Of a DNA stretch of 64,000 nucleotides, positions 45,074 to 53,986 are shown in pieces. The stretch is taken from positions 62,001-126,000 of the forward strand of contig NZ_JACHBG010000013.1 of assembly GCF_014207095.1 (NCBI RefSeq). The letters are read 5' to 3'. The stretch's first letter is position 1; every line of letters begins with the position of its first letter. This stretch comes from Martinezella lusitana (GTDB lineage: Bacteria > Pseudomonadota > Alphaproteobacteria > Rhizobiales > Rhizobiaceae). Below the pieces are notes generated by a model. That model did not search any database, was not told the origin of the DNA, and saw nothing but the letters and a program-made list of their open reading frames with translations. A program made the position numbers and the translations under genes.

Positions 45074-45976
45074 TCATAGCCTGACGTTTTCGCTGAGGAA
45101 TTCGAGCAGCGCGCGCACACGTGCCGGCAGCGGACCGCCCTGGCCGATGTAAACGGCGTAGAATTCCTCGATATCGCCGGGGTTGAGTTCCTCGAGGACA
45201 GGAACCAGGCGCCTGGCCTCGAGGTCGGCTTTTACGGCGAAGGCAGCAAGACGCGCAATACCGGCGCCGGCGAGCGCCAAATGGCGCATGGCTTCACCGT
45301 CACTCACCTGCAATCCGCGCGTTACTGGTAGCGTCACCAGCCGGTCACCGAATTTTACGGGCCAGCCCTCCTGCGCCCGGGAGTAGGAAAAGCCGATACG
45401 ACTGTGCCTCTCGGCTTCGGCCGGTGAGTTCGGAATGCCGTGCTGGCGCAGATAGTCCGGTGATGCAACAATCATATTGCGTGTCGCGCCAAGCTTGCGC
45501 GCAATGAGGCTCGAACTCTTCAAAGGTCCCGTGCGAATGGCGACATCCGCACGCTCCTCCATCAAATCCACGATCCGATCCGTGTGAACGATCTCGAGTG
45601 AGACCTTTGGATAGAGTCCCATGAAGATCGGAACGAGCGGAGCCAGCACGTGATTGCCAAAGGAGCCGCTTGTATTGATGCGGATGTATCCCGCGACCTG
45701 CTCGCCGGCCGAAGCATGGCGTTCCGCTTCCGCCATATCCGCAAGGATCGTGATGCTGCGTTCGTAGAATCCGCAGCCTTCCGGCGTCAGCTGCAGCCGT
45801 CTGGTGGAGCGATTGATCAGTCGGGCGCCTAGTCGTTTTTCCAGCCGGGTAACAAGTTTGCTGACCGCCGAGGGCGTCATCCCGCACGCCGTTGCGGCGG
45901 CAGTGAAACCACCCAGTTCCACGGCGCGGACGAAGACCTCCATTTCACCGGAGCGATTGATATCTTGACGGCTCAT
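45074..45976 (-). CDS. LysR-family transcriptional regulator
   Basis: 300-residue regulator. The N-terminal winged helix is FVRAVELGGFTAAATACGMT followed by PSAVSKLVTRLEKRLGARL. The C-terminal periplasmic-binding-like domain starts near residue 90 (GYIRINTSGSFGNHVLAPLV). It is divergent from the aldo/keto reductase gene at 46070, with 93 bases between, and LysR proteins commonly control the divergent neighbour, so that gene is the likely target. Confidence 0.9.
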   Translation of the reverse strand: MSRQDINRSGEMEVFVRAVELGGFTAAATACGMTPSAVSKLVTRLEKRLGARLINRSTRRLQLTPEGCGFYERSITILADMAEAERHASAGEQVAGYIRINTSGSFGNHVLAPLVPIFMGLYPKVSLEIVHTDRIVDLMEERADVAIRTGPLKSSSLIARKLGATRNMIVASPDYLRQHGIPNSPAEAERHSRIGFSYSRAQEGWPVKFGDRLVTLPVTRGLQVSDGEAMRHLALAGAGIARLAAFAVKADLEARRLVPVLEELNPGDIEEFYAVYIGQGGPLPARVRALLEFLSENVRL

Positions 45977-46069
45977 GATGAATTCAAATCACAGATCTGT
46001 TTCTTTCGGGCAATCTATATCAGCATGCATAACGCGTCTATCTATTCGTAATAGCAAAGGAGTTGGACG

Positions 46070-47104
46070 ATGGAATACAGAACACTTGGTGCCTCCGGCC
46101 TGAAAGTATCGACATTGAGCTTTGGGGCCGGCACGTTCGGCGGTAGCGGGCCGTTGTTCAGCGCGTGGGGATCCACGGATGCGAACGAGGCACGGCGTCT
46201 CGTCGATATATGCCTCGAGGCGGGCATCACGCTCTTCGATACCGCAGATGTCTATTCGGCCGGTGCCTCCGAGGAAATTCTCGGTCAGGCGGTGCGTGGC
46301 ATGCGAGACGCGGTGACGATTTCGACCAAGCTGGGCTTGCCCATGGGTGATGGGCCGGCAGATTGGGGTGCTTCGCGCTCCCGGTTGATCAGATCGGTCG
46401 AGGCCGCTTTGCGTCGCCTCGGCACCGACTATATCGACCTGCTGCAGTTGCATGCCTTTGACGCCTCAACGCCCCTGGAGGAGACGTTTTCCGCACTCGA
46501 TGGTCTCGTGAAGGCGGGGAAGGTCCGCTACGTCGGTGCTTCGAATTTTGCCGGCTGGGAACTGATGAAATCGATCGCCGTTTCGGAAAGGCATTCCTAT
46601 GTCCGCCCCGTCGCCCATCAGGTCTATTACTCGCTGGCGGGCCGCGACTACGAATGGGAGCTGATGCCGCTCGGTGCGGATCAGAAGGTCGGAGCGCTGG
46701 TCTGGAGCCCCCTTGCATGGGGCAGATTGACGGGCAAGATCCGTCGAGGTCAGCCATTGCCGGAGACCAGCCGCCTGCATGAGACCGCCTCGTTTGGACC
46801 ACCGGTCGATGACGAGAAGCTCTTCGATATCGTTGATGCACTGGATGAGATTTCGGCAGAAACGGGCAAGAGCGTGCCGCAGATTTCCATGAATTGGCTG
46901 CTGAACAGACCGACCGTTACGAGCGTGATCATCGGCGCTCGCAATGAGCCGCAATTGCGGGAGAATCTCGGCGCGATCGGTTGGACGCTCTCTGCGCAGC
47001 AGATCGAGAAGCTCGATAAGGTGAGCGCGGTCGCCGCACCCTATCCTTATTTCCCCTATCGGCGGCAGGAGGGATTTGCCCGGCTGAACCCGCCGCTTGT
47101 CTGA
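46070..47104 (+). CDS. Aldo/keto reductase
   Basis: 344-residue NADPH-dependent oxidoreductase with a TIM-barrel fold. The catalytic tetrad is visible: Asp in LFDTADVYSAGASEEILG with its Tyr, Lys in TISTKLGLPM, and His in DLLQLHAFD. The cofactor region includes GALVWSPLAWGRLTG and VIIGARNEPQLRENL. The start MEYRTLGASGLKVS is typical of the family. It is divergent from the LysR gene. Substrate unknown. Confidence 0.92.
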   Translation: MEYRTLGASGLKVSTLSFGAGTFGGSGPLFSAWGSTDANEARRLVDICLEAGITLFDTADVYSAGASEEILGQAVRGMRDAVTISTKLGLPMGDGPADWGASRSRLIRSVEAALRRLGTDYIDLLQLHAFDASTPLEETFSALDGLVKAGKVRYVGASNFAGWELMKSIAVSERHSYVRPVAHQVYYSLAGRDYEWELMPLGADQKVGALVWSPLAWGRLTGKIRRGQPLPETSRLHETASFGPPVDDEKLFDIVDALDEISAETGKSVPQISMNWLLNRPTVTSVIIGARNEPQLRENLGAIGWTLSAQQIEKLDKVSAVAAPYPYFPYRRQEGFARLNPPLV

Positions 47105-47253
47105 TCGGGGGTAGTGCTTAGAGTGCTTCGCCTTTCACGGAAATGCGAAGCGCTCCGACTGTTTGTCGTAAGGCCGCTTCAGCTGGGGGTGGCTTTCGTT
47201 GCCCAAGCAGAACGGGTCGGCTAGTTTTGCCAGACTGATTCCTCTCTTGCCGA

Positions 47254-47802
47254 ATGCCAATTCCCATGGATGAAACGCCGACCAGCCGCATGCTTTCCTG
47301 GGCACGCAACTCCACGATCTACCGCCTCGAACGTCGGATGATGACGGAGAAGCAGCTGTTCGACGCGATCGCCAAGAAGTCAAAGCAGAAATTCGAGGAT
47401 ATCAGCGAGACGCAGGTCAAGGCACTCGCCGATTTTGCCGTCAAATTCGCCTATGAACTGAAGGTGCTCGACGATGTCGCCTTCGCCGAAATCAGCACGC
47501 GCTCGGCGGTTCGCTCCGGTAAATCGAAGAAGGCCATCGCCTTCAAGCTTGCCTCCAAGGGCATTGATGGCGAGACGGTCGTCGCGGCAGTCGGGGAGGT
47601 CGATGATCTCCATTCCGCCATCATTTTTGCCAGGAAGCGCGGCTTCGGGCCTTTCCGGCGCGGCGATCTCGATGAAAAGCGCAAATCGAAAGAACTGTCC
47701 GCCTTTGCGCGCAACGGTTTCAGCTTCGCCATCGGCAAACGGGTTTTCGACATGGAGCGGGAGGACGCCGAAGAGCTATTGCAGTCGGGCTCGGCCTTCT
47801 GA
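47254..47802 (+). CDS. recX: RecX-family regulatory protein
   Basis: 182-residue helical protein resembling RecX, which inhibits RecA filaments. It starts near SRMLSWARNSTIYRLERRMM and continues with the tandem three-helix repeats (MTEKQLFDAIAKKSKQKF; DDVAFAEISTRSAVRSGKSK; LASKGIDGETVVAA). It is not next to recA, which is common in rhizobia. The start may instead be ATG 47266; neither has a strong ribosome binding site. Confidence 0.8.
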   Translation: MPIPMDETPTSRMLSWARNSTIYRLERRMMTEKQLFDAIAKKSKQKFEDISETQVKALADFAVKFAYELKVLDDVAFAEISTRSAVRSGKSKKAIAFKLASKGIDGETVVAAVGEVDDLHSAIIFARKRGFGPFRRGDLDEKRKSKELSAFARNGFSFAIGKRVFDMEREDAEELLQSGSAF

Positions 47803-47877
47803 ATTCAATGCTCATTGAAATGGTTGGGGTCAATGGTTAGCTTTGCCGCGCGTCAATAGGATGTGCAGGGGAAGTTC

Positions 47878-48480
47878 GTGAAAGCAGGCATTCGATCACT
47901 TGCAGCAGCAATAACCATCGTCTCCTTACCGGTGGCTGCCCATGCCGACTGGCAGGCCGTGGAAACAATCAAGACCTATGCGATCTCTGGAACATCCGGC
48001 CGCGAGCTTTACGACTCCATCGGCGAACGTGGCCCCTTGCTCGGACCGAAGGTCAGGGCGATTGCCCATACCGATTTCAAGCTGACCTGGACGCGGAAAT
48101 ACGGGCCTCAGCCGGATGGCGCTTGCAAGATCACCGTCAACATACCGAAACTGATCATCACCTACACCTTGCCGAAGCCGTCTGCGCAACTGCCGCCGTC
48201 CACGCGTAGAAGCTGGCAGAAATTCATCGCCGGCGTTGAGGCGCATGAGCGCGTGCATGGTGGTTACATCAAGGACATGGTCAAGGAAATCGAGGCCATG
48301 AGCGTCGGCTTTGCCGTGCCGAATGATCCGAAATGCACCAAGATCCGTGTGGAACTGACGAAACGGCTCGGCGAGATTTCGAATAAGGAGCGGCGTCGCA
48401 ACAGTGATTTCGACAAAGTCGAATTTAGCGATGGCGGCAATCTCCAGCAACTCGTCCTGAAGCTGGTGCAGGAAGAGTAG
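47878..48480 (+). CDS. DUF922-type putative zinc protease, exported
   Basis: 200-residue protein. A signal peptide is predicted (VKAGIRSLAAAITIVSLPVA, ending AHA). The mature part has HTDFKLTWTRKYG and the zinc-binding HERVH motif in GVEAHERVHGGYIKDM, typical of the DUF922 putative-protease family. GTG 47878 follows AGGGGAAG at good spacing; GTG 47863 is an alternative. No substrate is known. A perfect palindrome ends the transcript. Confidence 0.82.
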   Translation: MKAGIRSLAAAITIVSLPVAAHADWQAVETIKTYAISGTSGRELYDSIGERGPLLGPKVRAIAHTDFKLTWTRKYGPQPDGACKITVNIPKLIITYTLPKPSAQLPPSTRRSWQKFIAGVEAHERVHGGYIKDMVKEIEAMSVGFAVPNDPKCTKIRVELTKRLGEISNKERRRNSDFDKVEFSDGGNLQQLVLKLVQEE

Positions 48481-48491
48481 TCCTGCGGAGC

Positions 48492-48513
48492 GCAGCCAGC
48501 CATGGCTGGCTGC
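48492..48513. terminator. Bidirectional terminator palindrome
   Basis: A perfect 22-base palindrome (arm GCAGCCAGCCA) lies in the 48-base gap between the convergent DUF922 and RraA-like genes. Confidence 0.65.
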
Positions 48514-48528
48514 ATTCGCCTGGTCGGA

Positions 48529-49254
48529 CTAGCGGCCGTTCTTCTTCCGCCATTCGGCGAATTTTAGTTTTGGCGCGTCGCTCGTTGCCGGATAGAGGCC
48601 GATGATGGTTGCGCCATTCATCACCTCTTCGGTGACGAAGTCTTCGTAGGCCGTCATCTCCACCGTCTCATTGGCAATCTCGTCGGCAAGATGTGCCGGG
48701 ATGACGATGACGCCCTCATTGTCGCCGACGAGAACGTCGCCGGGGAAAACCGCCACATCGCCGCAGCCGATCGGACCGTTGATTTCGATGGCCTGATGCA
48801 GCGTCAGGTTCGTCGGAGCAGACGGGCGGTGATGATAGGAAGGAATGTCGAGGGCGGCGATTTCGGGGCTGTCGCGGAAGCCGCCGTCGGTGACGACGCC
48901 GGCTGCGCCACGCACTTGCAGCCGCGAGACAAGAATGGAACCGGCCGAGGCAGCTCGGGCATCCTTGCGGCTATCCATCACCAGCACAAAGCCGGGAGGG
49001 CATTGCTCGACGGCAGCGCGTTGCGGATGCTCCGGGTTGCGGAAGACTTCGAGCGTATTCAGATCTTCGCGGGCCGGAATATAGCGCAGCGTAAAAGCCT
49101 GGCCGACCATATTCGCCTTCTTCGGCGAGAGCGGGCGCACATCCTGAATGAATTGGTTGCGCAAGCCCCGCCTGAAAAGCGCGGTCGCGATCGTGGGTGT
49201 CGCGACGCCCATCAGCTTGTCGCGCGTCTCATGGCTCAGCACGTAATTGCTCAT
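48529..49254 (-). CDS. RraA-family protein (HMG/CHA aldolase-like)
   Basis: 241-residue member of the RraA fold, which includes 4-hydroxy-4-methyl-2-oxoglutarate aldolases. The metal/substrate motif is visible as VRGAAGVVTDGGFRDSPEIA, with the Arg-Asp pair, and the later CGDVAVFPGDVLVGDNEGVI is typical. AGAGGAT precedes ATG 49254. It lies 19 bases downstream of a sugar-acid dehydratase gene, so an aldolase or lyase role in the same sugar-acid pathway is plausible; the RNase E-inhibitor role is less likely. Confidence 0.87.
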   Translation of the reverse strand: MSNYVLSHETRDKLMGVATPTIATALFRRGLRNQFIQDVRPLSPKKANMVGQAFTLRYIPAREDLNTLEVFRNPEHPQRAAVEQCPPGFVLVMDSRKDARAASAGSILVSRLQVRGAAGVVTDGGFRDSPEIAALDIPSYHHRPSAPTNLTLHQAIEINGPIGCGDVAVFPGDVLVGDNEGVIVIPAHLADEIANETVEMTAYEDFVTEEVMNGATIIGLYPATSDAPKLKFAEWRKKNGR

Positions 49255-49273
49255 GCGGTTTATCCTCTTGAGA

Positions 49274-51010
49274 TCAATAGATGTCGGGTTCGCCCGGCGA
49301 CGGGCCGAAGCTTGATTCCAGGAAGTCGAAATCGCAGCCGGTATCGGCCTGCGCGACATGGCGCGAAAACATCCAGCCATAGCCACGGCCGAATTTCTCC
49401 GCGGGCTTGACCCAGGCGTCGCGCCGCCGCTGCAACTCGTCTTCATCGACCAGCATGTCGATGCGTCGCGCCTCGAGATCGAGACGGACGATGTCGCCGT
49501 TGCGCAACAGCGCCAACGGGCCGCCGACATGGGATTCCGGCGAAACATGCAGGATACAGGCGCCGTAGCTTGTGCCGCTCATGCGGGCGTCGGAGAGACG
49601 AAGCATGTCCCTGTGGCCCTGCTTGAGGAGCGCCTTCGGGATCGGCAGCATGCCCCATTCCGGCATGCCGGGACCACCTTGCGGGCCGGCGCCGCGCAGC
49701 ACCATGACGTGGTCGGGCGTGATGTCGAGAGTTTCATCGTCGACCGCCGCCTTCATCTCTGCGTAGGTGTCGAAGACGAGCGCCGGTCCCTGATGCTTAT
49801 GGAAGCGCGGGTCGCAGGCGGCGGGCTTGATGACGGCGCCCGTTGGGGCAAGATTTCCCTTCAGCACCGCCAGCGACCCTTCGTGATAGACCGGATTGTC
49901 GAGCGAGCGGATGACGTCGTCATTGTAGCATTTGGCACCTTCCAGCGTTTCCCCAAGGGTGACGCCGGATACGGTCAGCGTGGTGAGATCGAGCTTGGAT
50001 GCAAGCTTCGCCATCAGTGCCCGCAGGCCGCCGGCATAATAGAAATCCTCCATCAGGTAGGCTTTGCCGGTCGGCCTGATATTGGCGAGCACCGGCGTCG
50101 TGCGTCCGGCCTGATCGAGATCATCGAGCGAAAGGTCGATGCCGGCACGCCGCGCCATCGCGATCAGATGCACGACGGCATTGGTGGAACAGCCCGTTGC
50201 CATCGCAACGGCGACGGCATTGTTGACGGCAGCTTCCGTGACGATCTTCGCGGGAACAAGATCCTCCCACACCATCTCGACGATGCGCCGACCGACGGCC
50301 GAGGACATGCGGATATGATTGGCGTCGGGGGCGGGGATAGAGCTGGCGCCGGGCAAGGTCAGGCCCAATGCCTCGGCGATTGCCGTCATCGTGCTTGCCG
50401 TACCCATGGTCATGCAGTGGCCGTAGGATCGGGCGATGCCGGCCTCGACATCGACCCATTCCTTCTCCGAGATGGTGCCGGCGCGGCGTTCGTCCCAGAA
50501 TTTCCAGGCGTCCGAGCCGGATCCCAGATATTCGCCGCGATAATTGCCGCGCAGCATCGGGCCGGCCGGCAGATAGATCATCGGCAGGCCCATCGAGAGC
50601 GCGCCCATGACAAGACCGGGTGTGGTCTTGTCGCAACCGCCCATCAGCACCGCACCGTCGACGGGGTGCGAGCGCAGAAGCTCTTCCGCTTCCATCGCCA
50701 GCATGTTGCGATAGAGCATGGTGGTCGGCTTCACATAGCTTTCCGAAAGGGAAAGCGCGGGTAGCTCCAGCGGAAAACCGCCGGCTTGCAGGATGCCGCG
50801 TTTCACATCCTCGACGCGATGCTTGAAATGGGCATGACAGGGATTGGCGTCTGACCAGGTGTTGAGGATGGCGATAACAGGCTTGTCGATCCATTCCTCG
50901 GGGGCATAGCCCATCTGCATGGTGCGCGAGCGATGCCCGGAGCTTCTGAGATCGTCCGGGGCGAACCATCTGGCGCTGCGCAGTTCCGAGGGCTTCTTCC
51001 TGCTGTTCAT
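49274..51010 (-). CDS. IlvD/Edd-family sugar-acid dehydratase (L-arabonate dehydratase-like)
   Basis: 578-residue iron-sulfur dehydratase. The cluster cysteines are seen in NTWSDANPCHAHFKH, MGGCDKTTPG and SYGHCMTMGTASTM. The length and the N-terminal RSARWFAPDDLRSSGHRSR are close to the well-studied rhizobial L-arabonate dehydratase rather than biosynthetic IlvD. It should convert an aldonate to a 2-keto-3-deoxy acid. The RraA-like gene follows, and a GntR regulator is divergent. Which sugar acid is used is inferred. Confidence 0.88.
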   Translation of the reverse strand: MNSRKKPSELRSARWFAPDDLRSSGHRSRTMQMGYAPEEWIDKPVIAILNTWSDANPCHAHFKHRVEDVKRGILQAGGFPLELPALSLSESYVKPTTMLYRNMLAMEAEELLRSHPVDGAVLMGGCDKTTPGLVMGALSMGLPMIYLPAGPMLRGNYRGEYLGSGSDAWKFWDERRAGTISEKEWVDVEAGIARSYGHCMTMGTASTMTAIAEALGLTLPGASSIPAPDANHIRMSSAVGRRIVEMVWEDLVPAKIVTEAAVNNAVAVAMATGCSTNAVVHLIAMARRAGIDLSLDDLDQAGRTTPVLANIRPTGKAYLMEDFYYAGGLRALMAKLASKLDLTTLTVSGVTLGETLEGAKCYNDDVIRSLDNPVYHEGSLAVLKGNLAPTGAVIKPAACDPRFHKHQGPALVFDTYAEMKAAVDDETLDITPDHVMVLRGAGPQGGPGMPEWGMLPIPKALLKQGHRDMLRLSDARMSGTSYGACILHVSPESHVGGPLALLRNGDIVRLDLEARRIDMLVDEDELQRRRDAWVKPAEKFGRGYGWMFSRHVAQADTGCDFDFLESSFGPSPGEPDIY

Positions 51011-51164
51011 TGTGTTCGAGCCTTGTTCGTGACGATGGGCAGAACCGAGTGGCGCAAGTGTCGCATCATTGGATGATTTCCGATTGCTGGCTGCGACGCC
51101 TGTTCGCTCAATCCTCCCGATTGCGCCAACTGCAAGAAAGGACGTTGGCAGAAACGGACTAAAG

Positions 51165-51180
51165 CACTAATGTATCAGTG
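51165..51180. promoter_or_regulatory. Candidate operator for the sugar-acid regulator
   Basis: CACTAATGTATCAGTG is an imperfect inverted repeat (six of eight positions pair), 23 bases upstream of the GntR start and between it and the divergent dehydratase gene. GntR proteins often bind such sites in the shared region. Confidence 0.5.
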
Positions 51181-51203
51181 CATCAAGTCCGAAGCTGTGC
51201 TTA

Positions 51204-51929
51204 ATGGATCGACGTTCTCAGTCAGAAAGGCTGCCGGTGAAACTTAACCCGAAAGAATTCGCGCTGGATCGCTCCCGCCAGGTGGCGCCGCAGATCCTGG
51301 AAATCCTGCGTTCGCGTATTCTTTCCATGGCCTTGCCTCCGACGACGGTGCTGTCGCGCATTTCGCTGCAGAGCGAGTTCAACGTCAGCCAGACGCCGGT
51401 GCGCGACGCCTTGATCCGCCTGGAGGAGGAGGGGCTGGTCGAGGTCTATCCGCAATATGCGACCGTTGTTTCGCGCATCGATGTAAGCAATGCGACCGAG
51501 GCCCACTTCCTGCGGCTGTCGATAGAGCTTGAGGCGGTGCGCCGGCTGACGCTGGAATCGCCCGCCGAGACCGCCGAGGCTCTGGAGACGGTTCTGACCC
51601 GGCAGAAGCGCGTCATGTCGCCGGAGACCTACGATCTCTTCGACACTCTCGATAAGGATTTTCATCGGGTGCTTTACGAGAGAGCCGATATTCTGGGCCT
51701 GTGGTTGACCGTTCGGCGTCAAGGCGTGCATCTTGATCGGCTCCGTATGCTGAACCTGCCGATGCCGGGCAAGTTGCAGCAAATCATTGGCGATCATGAG
51801 GGCATCGTCGATGCCGTTCGCTTGGGCGATCCGGACGCGGCGGTTGCCGCCATGCGCAAACATCTGTCCGGCACCTTGTCGATCGTCGATCTGATTTGCG
51901 AGCAGCATCCGGACTATGTGAGCCGATAG
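51204..51929 (+). CDS. GntR/FadR-family transcriptional regulator
   Basis: 241-residue regulator. The wHTH includes LSRISLQSEFNVSQTPVRDA followed by LIRLEEEGLVEVYPQYATVV. The C-terminal FCD domain has the pattern FHRVLYERADILGLWLTVRR and late DHEGIVDAVRLGDPDAAVAA. It is divergent from the sugar-acid dehydratase and RraA genes and probably controls them in response to a sugar-acid intermediate. ATG 51204 is used; MKLNPKEF-like starts further in would also keep the HTH. Confidence 0.9.
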   Translation: MDRRSQSERLPVKLNPKEFALDRSRQVAPQILEILRSRILSMALPPTTVLSRISLQSEFNVSQTPVRDALIRLEEEGLVEVYPQYATVVSRIDVSNATEAHFLRLSIELEAVRRLTLESPAETAEALETVLTRQKRVMSPETYDLFDTLDKDFHRVLYERADILGLWLTVRRQGVHLDRLRMLNLPMPGKLQQIIGDHEGIVDAVRLGDPDAAVAAMRKHLSGTLSIVDLICEQHPDYVSR

Positions 51930-52042
51930 GCCCAAGCTACCCCTTAAAATTGCCGGGAGATGTGGACTGAGCCGCCGCATGCATTGGCTTGCGCGCCGCT
52001 TCATGCGAGAAAGCATGGGATTGACATGACGAGGGAGTTTGC

Positions 52043-52945
52043 TTGACCATCGGGCTTGCGCATGCCGAACTGATCGCGGTTTTGACGGCTGTCACGGGGA
52101 ATGATCCCAGGGTGATGACGGTTCGGTCGGGCGAGGCCTTGCCGTCAGGTCCGTTCGAGCTTGGACATCGAACGCTGCAGAGCGGGCTGCGCGAATGGAT
52201 CAGGGAGCAGACGGCTCATCCGGTCGGTTATCTCGAACAACTCTACACTTTCGCCGACCGCGATCGGAATAACGAGATCCTCGGCGGCCGGACGATTTCG
52301 ATCAGCTATCTCGGTCTCGTGCGCGAACAGGCGGCACCTGGTGCTGGCTTGCCGGGTTGGCACGGCTGGTACGAATATCTCCCCTGGGAAGATCACCGCA
52401 AGGGCCGGCCGGCGATCCTTGACGACATCGCCGCCCGGCTTGAGTCGTGGGTGGCAGACGATGTAGCCAAGGCCTATGGGCGCAAACGTCGCGCCGATTT
52501 CGATTTCGGGCTGAACGGCGCCCCCTGGAACGAAGATCTTGTCCTGCAGCGTTATGAGCTGCTCTATGAGGCAGGTCTCGTGGCCGAAGCGCGCTGCGAT
52601 CAATCGCACGCATTCGGTCGCCCCATGTTTGCGGATCACCGCCGCATTCTGGCCACCGGAATGGCGCGACTGAGAGCCAAGATCAAATATCGACCAGTTG
52701 TCTTCGAGCTCATGCCCGAGACCTTCACGCTTCTGCAATTGCAGAAGGCAGTGGAGGCGCTGGCCGGCCTGACCCTGCACAAGCAGAATTTCCGCAGATT
52801 GATCGAGCAGCAGGACTTGGTGGAGGAAAGCGGCGGCACCGAGAGCGAGACCGGTGGTCGTCCGGCAAAGCTCTTCCGCTTTCGCCGCGCCGTCCTTGAG
52901 GAACGCGAACTCGCCGGAACGAAATTGCCGCTCTCCCGCAATTGA
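52043..52945 (+). CDS. nadQ: NadQ-type Nudix-related regulator of NAD synthesis
   Basis: 300-residue protein with an N-terminal Nudix-like domain (GLAHAELIAVLTAVTGNDPR onward) and a C-terminal winged helix (QLQKAVEALAGLTLHKQNFR, then LIEQQDLVEE). This layout and the position directly ahead of nadABC match the alphaproteobacterial NadQ (COG4111) regulators. The canonical Nudix catalytic box is not evident, so it probably senses a nucleotide without hydrolysing it. The start is TTG 52043 behind GAGGGAG; an overlapping ATG upstream runs into a stop. Confidence 0.82.
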   Translation: MTIGLAHAELIAVLTAVTGNDPRVMTVRSGEALPSGPFELGHRTLQSGLREWIREQTAHPVGYLEQLYTFADRDRNNEILGGRTISISYLGLVREQAAPGAGLPGWHGWYEYLPWEDHRKGRPAILDDIAARLESWVADDVAKAYGRKRRADFDFGLNGAPWNEDLVLQRYELLYEAGLVAEARCDQSHAFGRPMFADHRRILATGMARLRAKIKYRPVVFELMPETFTLLQLQKAVEALAGLTLHKQNFRRLIEQQDLVEESGGTESETGGRPAKLFRFRRAVLEERELAGTKLPLSRN

Positions 52946-53000
52946 CATGTACTCACATTGAGAATATCTATTTGCGCATAATATACTCAATATGAGCATA
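52942..53000 (+). promoter_or_regulatory. nadABC promoter with two NadQ operator candidates
   Basis: TTGACA (52942-52947) and TATCTA (52965-52970) are separated by 17 bases, a near-ideal promoter. Two ACTCA-N3-TGAG palindromes occur: the first (52951-52962) fills the -35/-10 spacer; the second (52985-52996) lies just after the predicted start site. Their centres are 34 bases apart. Binding at either would block transcription. Confidence 0.72.
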
Positions 53001-53014
53001 ATTAGGAGCCGGCC

Positions 53015-53986
53015 ATGAATCTTCCCATATCCGCATCCTCTATTTACGAGCGCGTCAGCCGCGTCATTCCCAAGGCCGAATGGCTGACATTCCAGGATGA
53101 TGTCGAGGCGATCCTCGAACTGAAGCGGCGACACAACGCCGTCATTCTCGCGCACAACTACCAGACGCCGGAAATCTTCCATGGCGTTGCCGATATCGTC
53201 GGCGACAGTCTGGCGCTGGCCCGCAAGGCTGTGGGGGTCGATGCGGACGTCATCGTCCTTGCCGGCGTGCATTTCATGGCAGAGACCGCCAAGCTGCTGA
53301 ACCCCACCAAGACGGTTCTAATCCCGGATCTGGAGGCTGGATGTTCGCTGGCGGAATCGATCACGCCGGAGGATATTGCTCTGCTGCGGCAGGCCCATCC
53401 GGGCGTTCCGGTCGTCACCTATGTCAACACGTCGGCGGCGGTGAAGGCAGCATCCGATATCTGCTGCACCTCGGGCAATGCCAAGCAAGTGGTGGAATCG
53501 CTCGGCGTGCCGAAGGTGCTGATGCTTCCGGACGAGTATCTGGCGCGCAACGTCGCGCGCGAAACCAATGTCGAACTCATTGCCTGGCACGGGCACTGCG
53601 AGGTTCATGAGCTCTTTACCGCGGATGATATTCGCCAGCTTCGCGAGAACTATCCCGGTGTAACAGTCCTTGCGCATCCGGAATGCCCGCCCGATGTCGT
53701 CGAGGCGGCAGACTTCGCAGGCTCGACGGCCGTCATGTCCGACTATGTCGGCAAGAAGCGTCCGTCCCGCGTCGTGCTTCTGACCGAATGCTCGATGAGC
53801 GACAACGTCGCCGTCCATCACCCGGATGTGGAATTCGTCCGTCCATGCAATCTCTGCCCGCATATGAAGCGCATCACGCTCGGCAATATCCGCAAGGCTT
53901 TGGAGGAAGGGCGGCACGAGGTGACGGTCGACTCCGCAATTGCGGCCGACGCACGCCGTGCCGTGGAAAGGATGTTGGCGATATGA
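53015..53986 (+). CDS. nadA: Quinolinate synthase NadA
   Basis: 323-residue iron-sulfur enzyme condensing iminoaspartate with dihydroxyacetone phosphate to quinolinate. Cluster cysteines are in EAGCSLAES, ICCTSGNA and CNLCPHMKRITL. Substrate motifs AHNYQTPEI and GVHFMAETAKLLNPTKTV are typical. AGGAG precedes ATG 53015. Its stop overlaps the nadB start, and the three genes nadA-nadB-nadC form the complete de novo quinolinate and NaMN route. Confidence 0.96.
   Translation: MNLPISASSIYERVSRVIPKAEWLTFQDDVEAILELKRRHNAVILAHNYQTPEIFHGVADIVGDSLALARKAVGVDADVIVLAGVHFMAETAKLLNPTKTVLIPDLEAGCSLAESITPEDIALLRQAHPGVPVVTYVNTSAAVKAASDICCTSGNAKQVVESLGVPKVLMLPDEYLARNVARETNVELIAWHGHCEVHELFTADDIRQLRENYPGVTVLAHPECPPDVVEAADFAGSTAVMSDYVGKKRPSRVVLLTECSMSDNVAVHHPDVEFVRPCNLCPHMKRITLGNIRKALEEGRHEVTVDSAIAADARRAVERMLAI

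Noticed and set aside
48529..49548. Longer RraA-like protein with an N-terminal extension
   Set aside because: The extension overlaps the dehydratase gene out of frame; ATG 49254 has a good ribosome site and the usual family start.
49358..50764. 468-codon plus-strand open frame opposite the sugar-acid dehydratase
   Set aside because: Antisense shadow of a clearly conserved iron-sulfur dehydratase.
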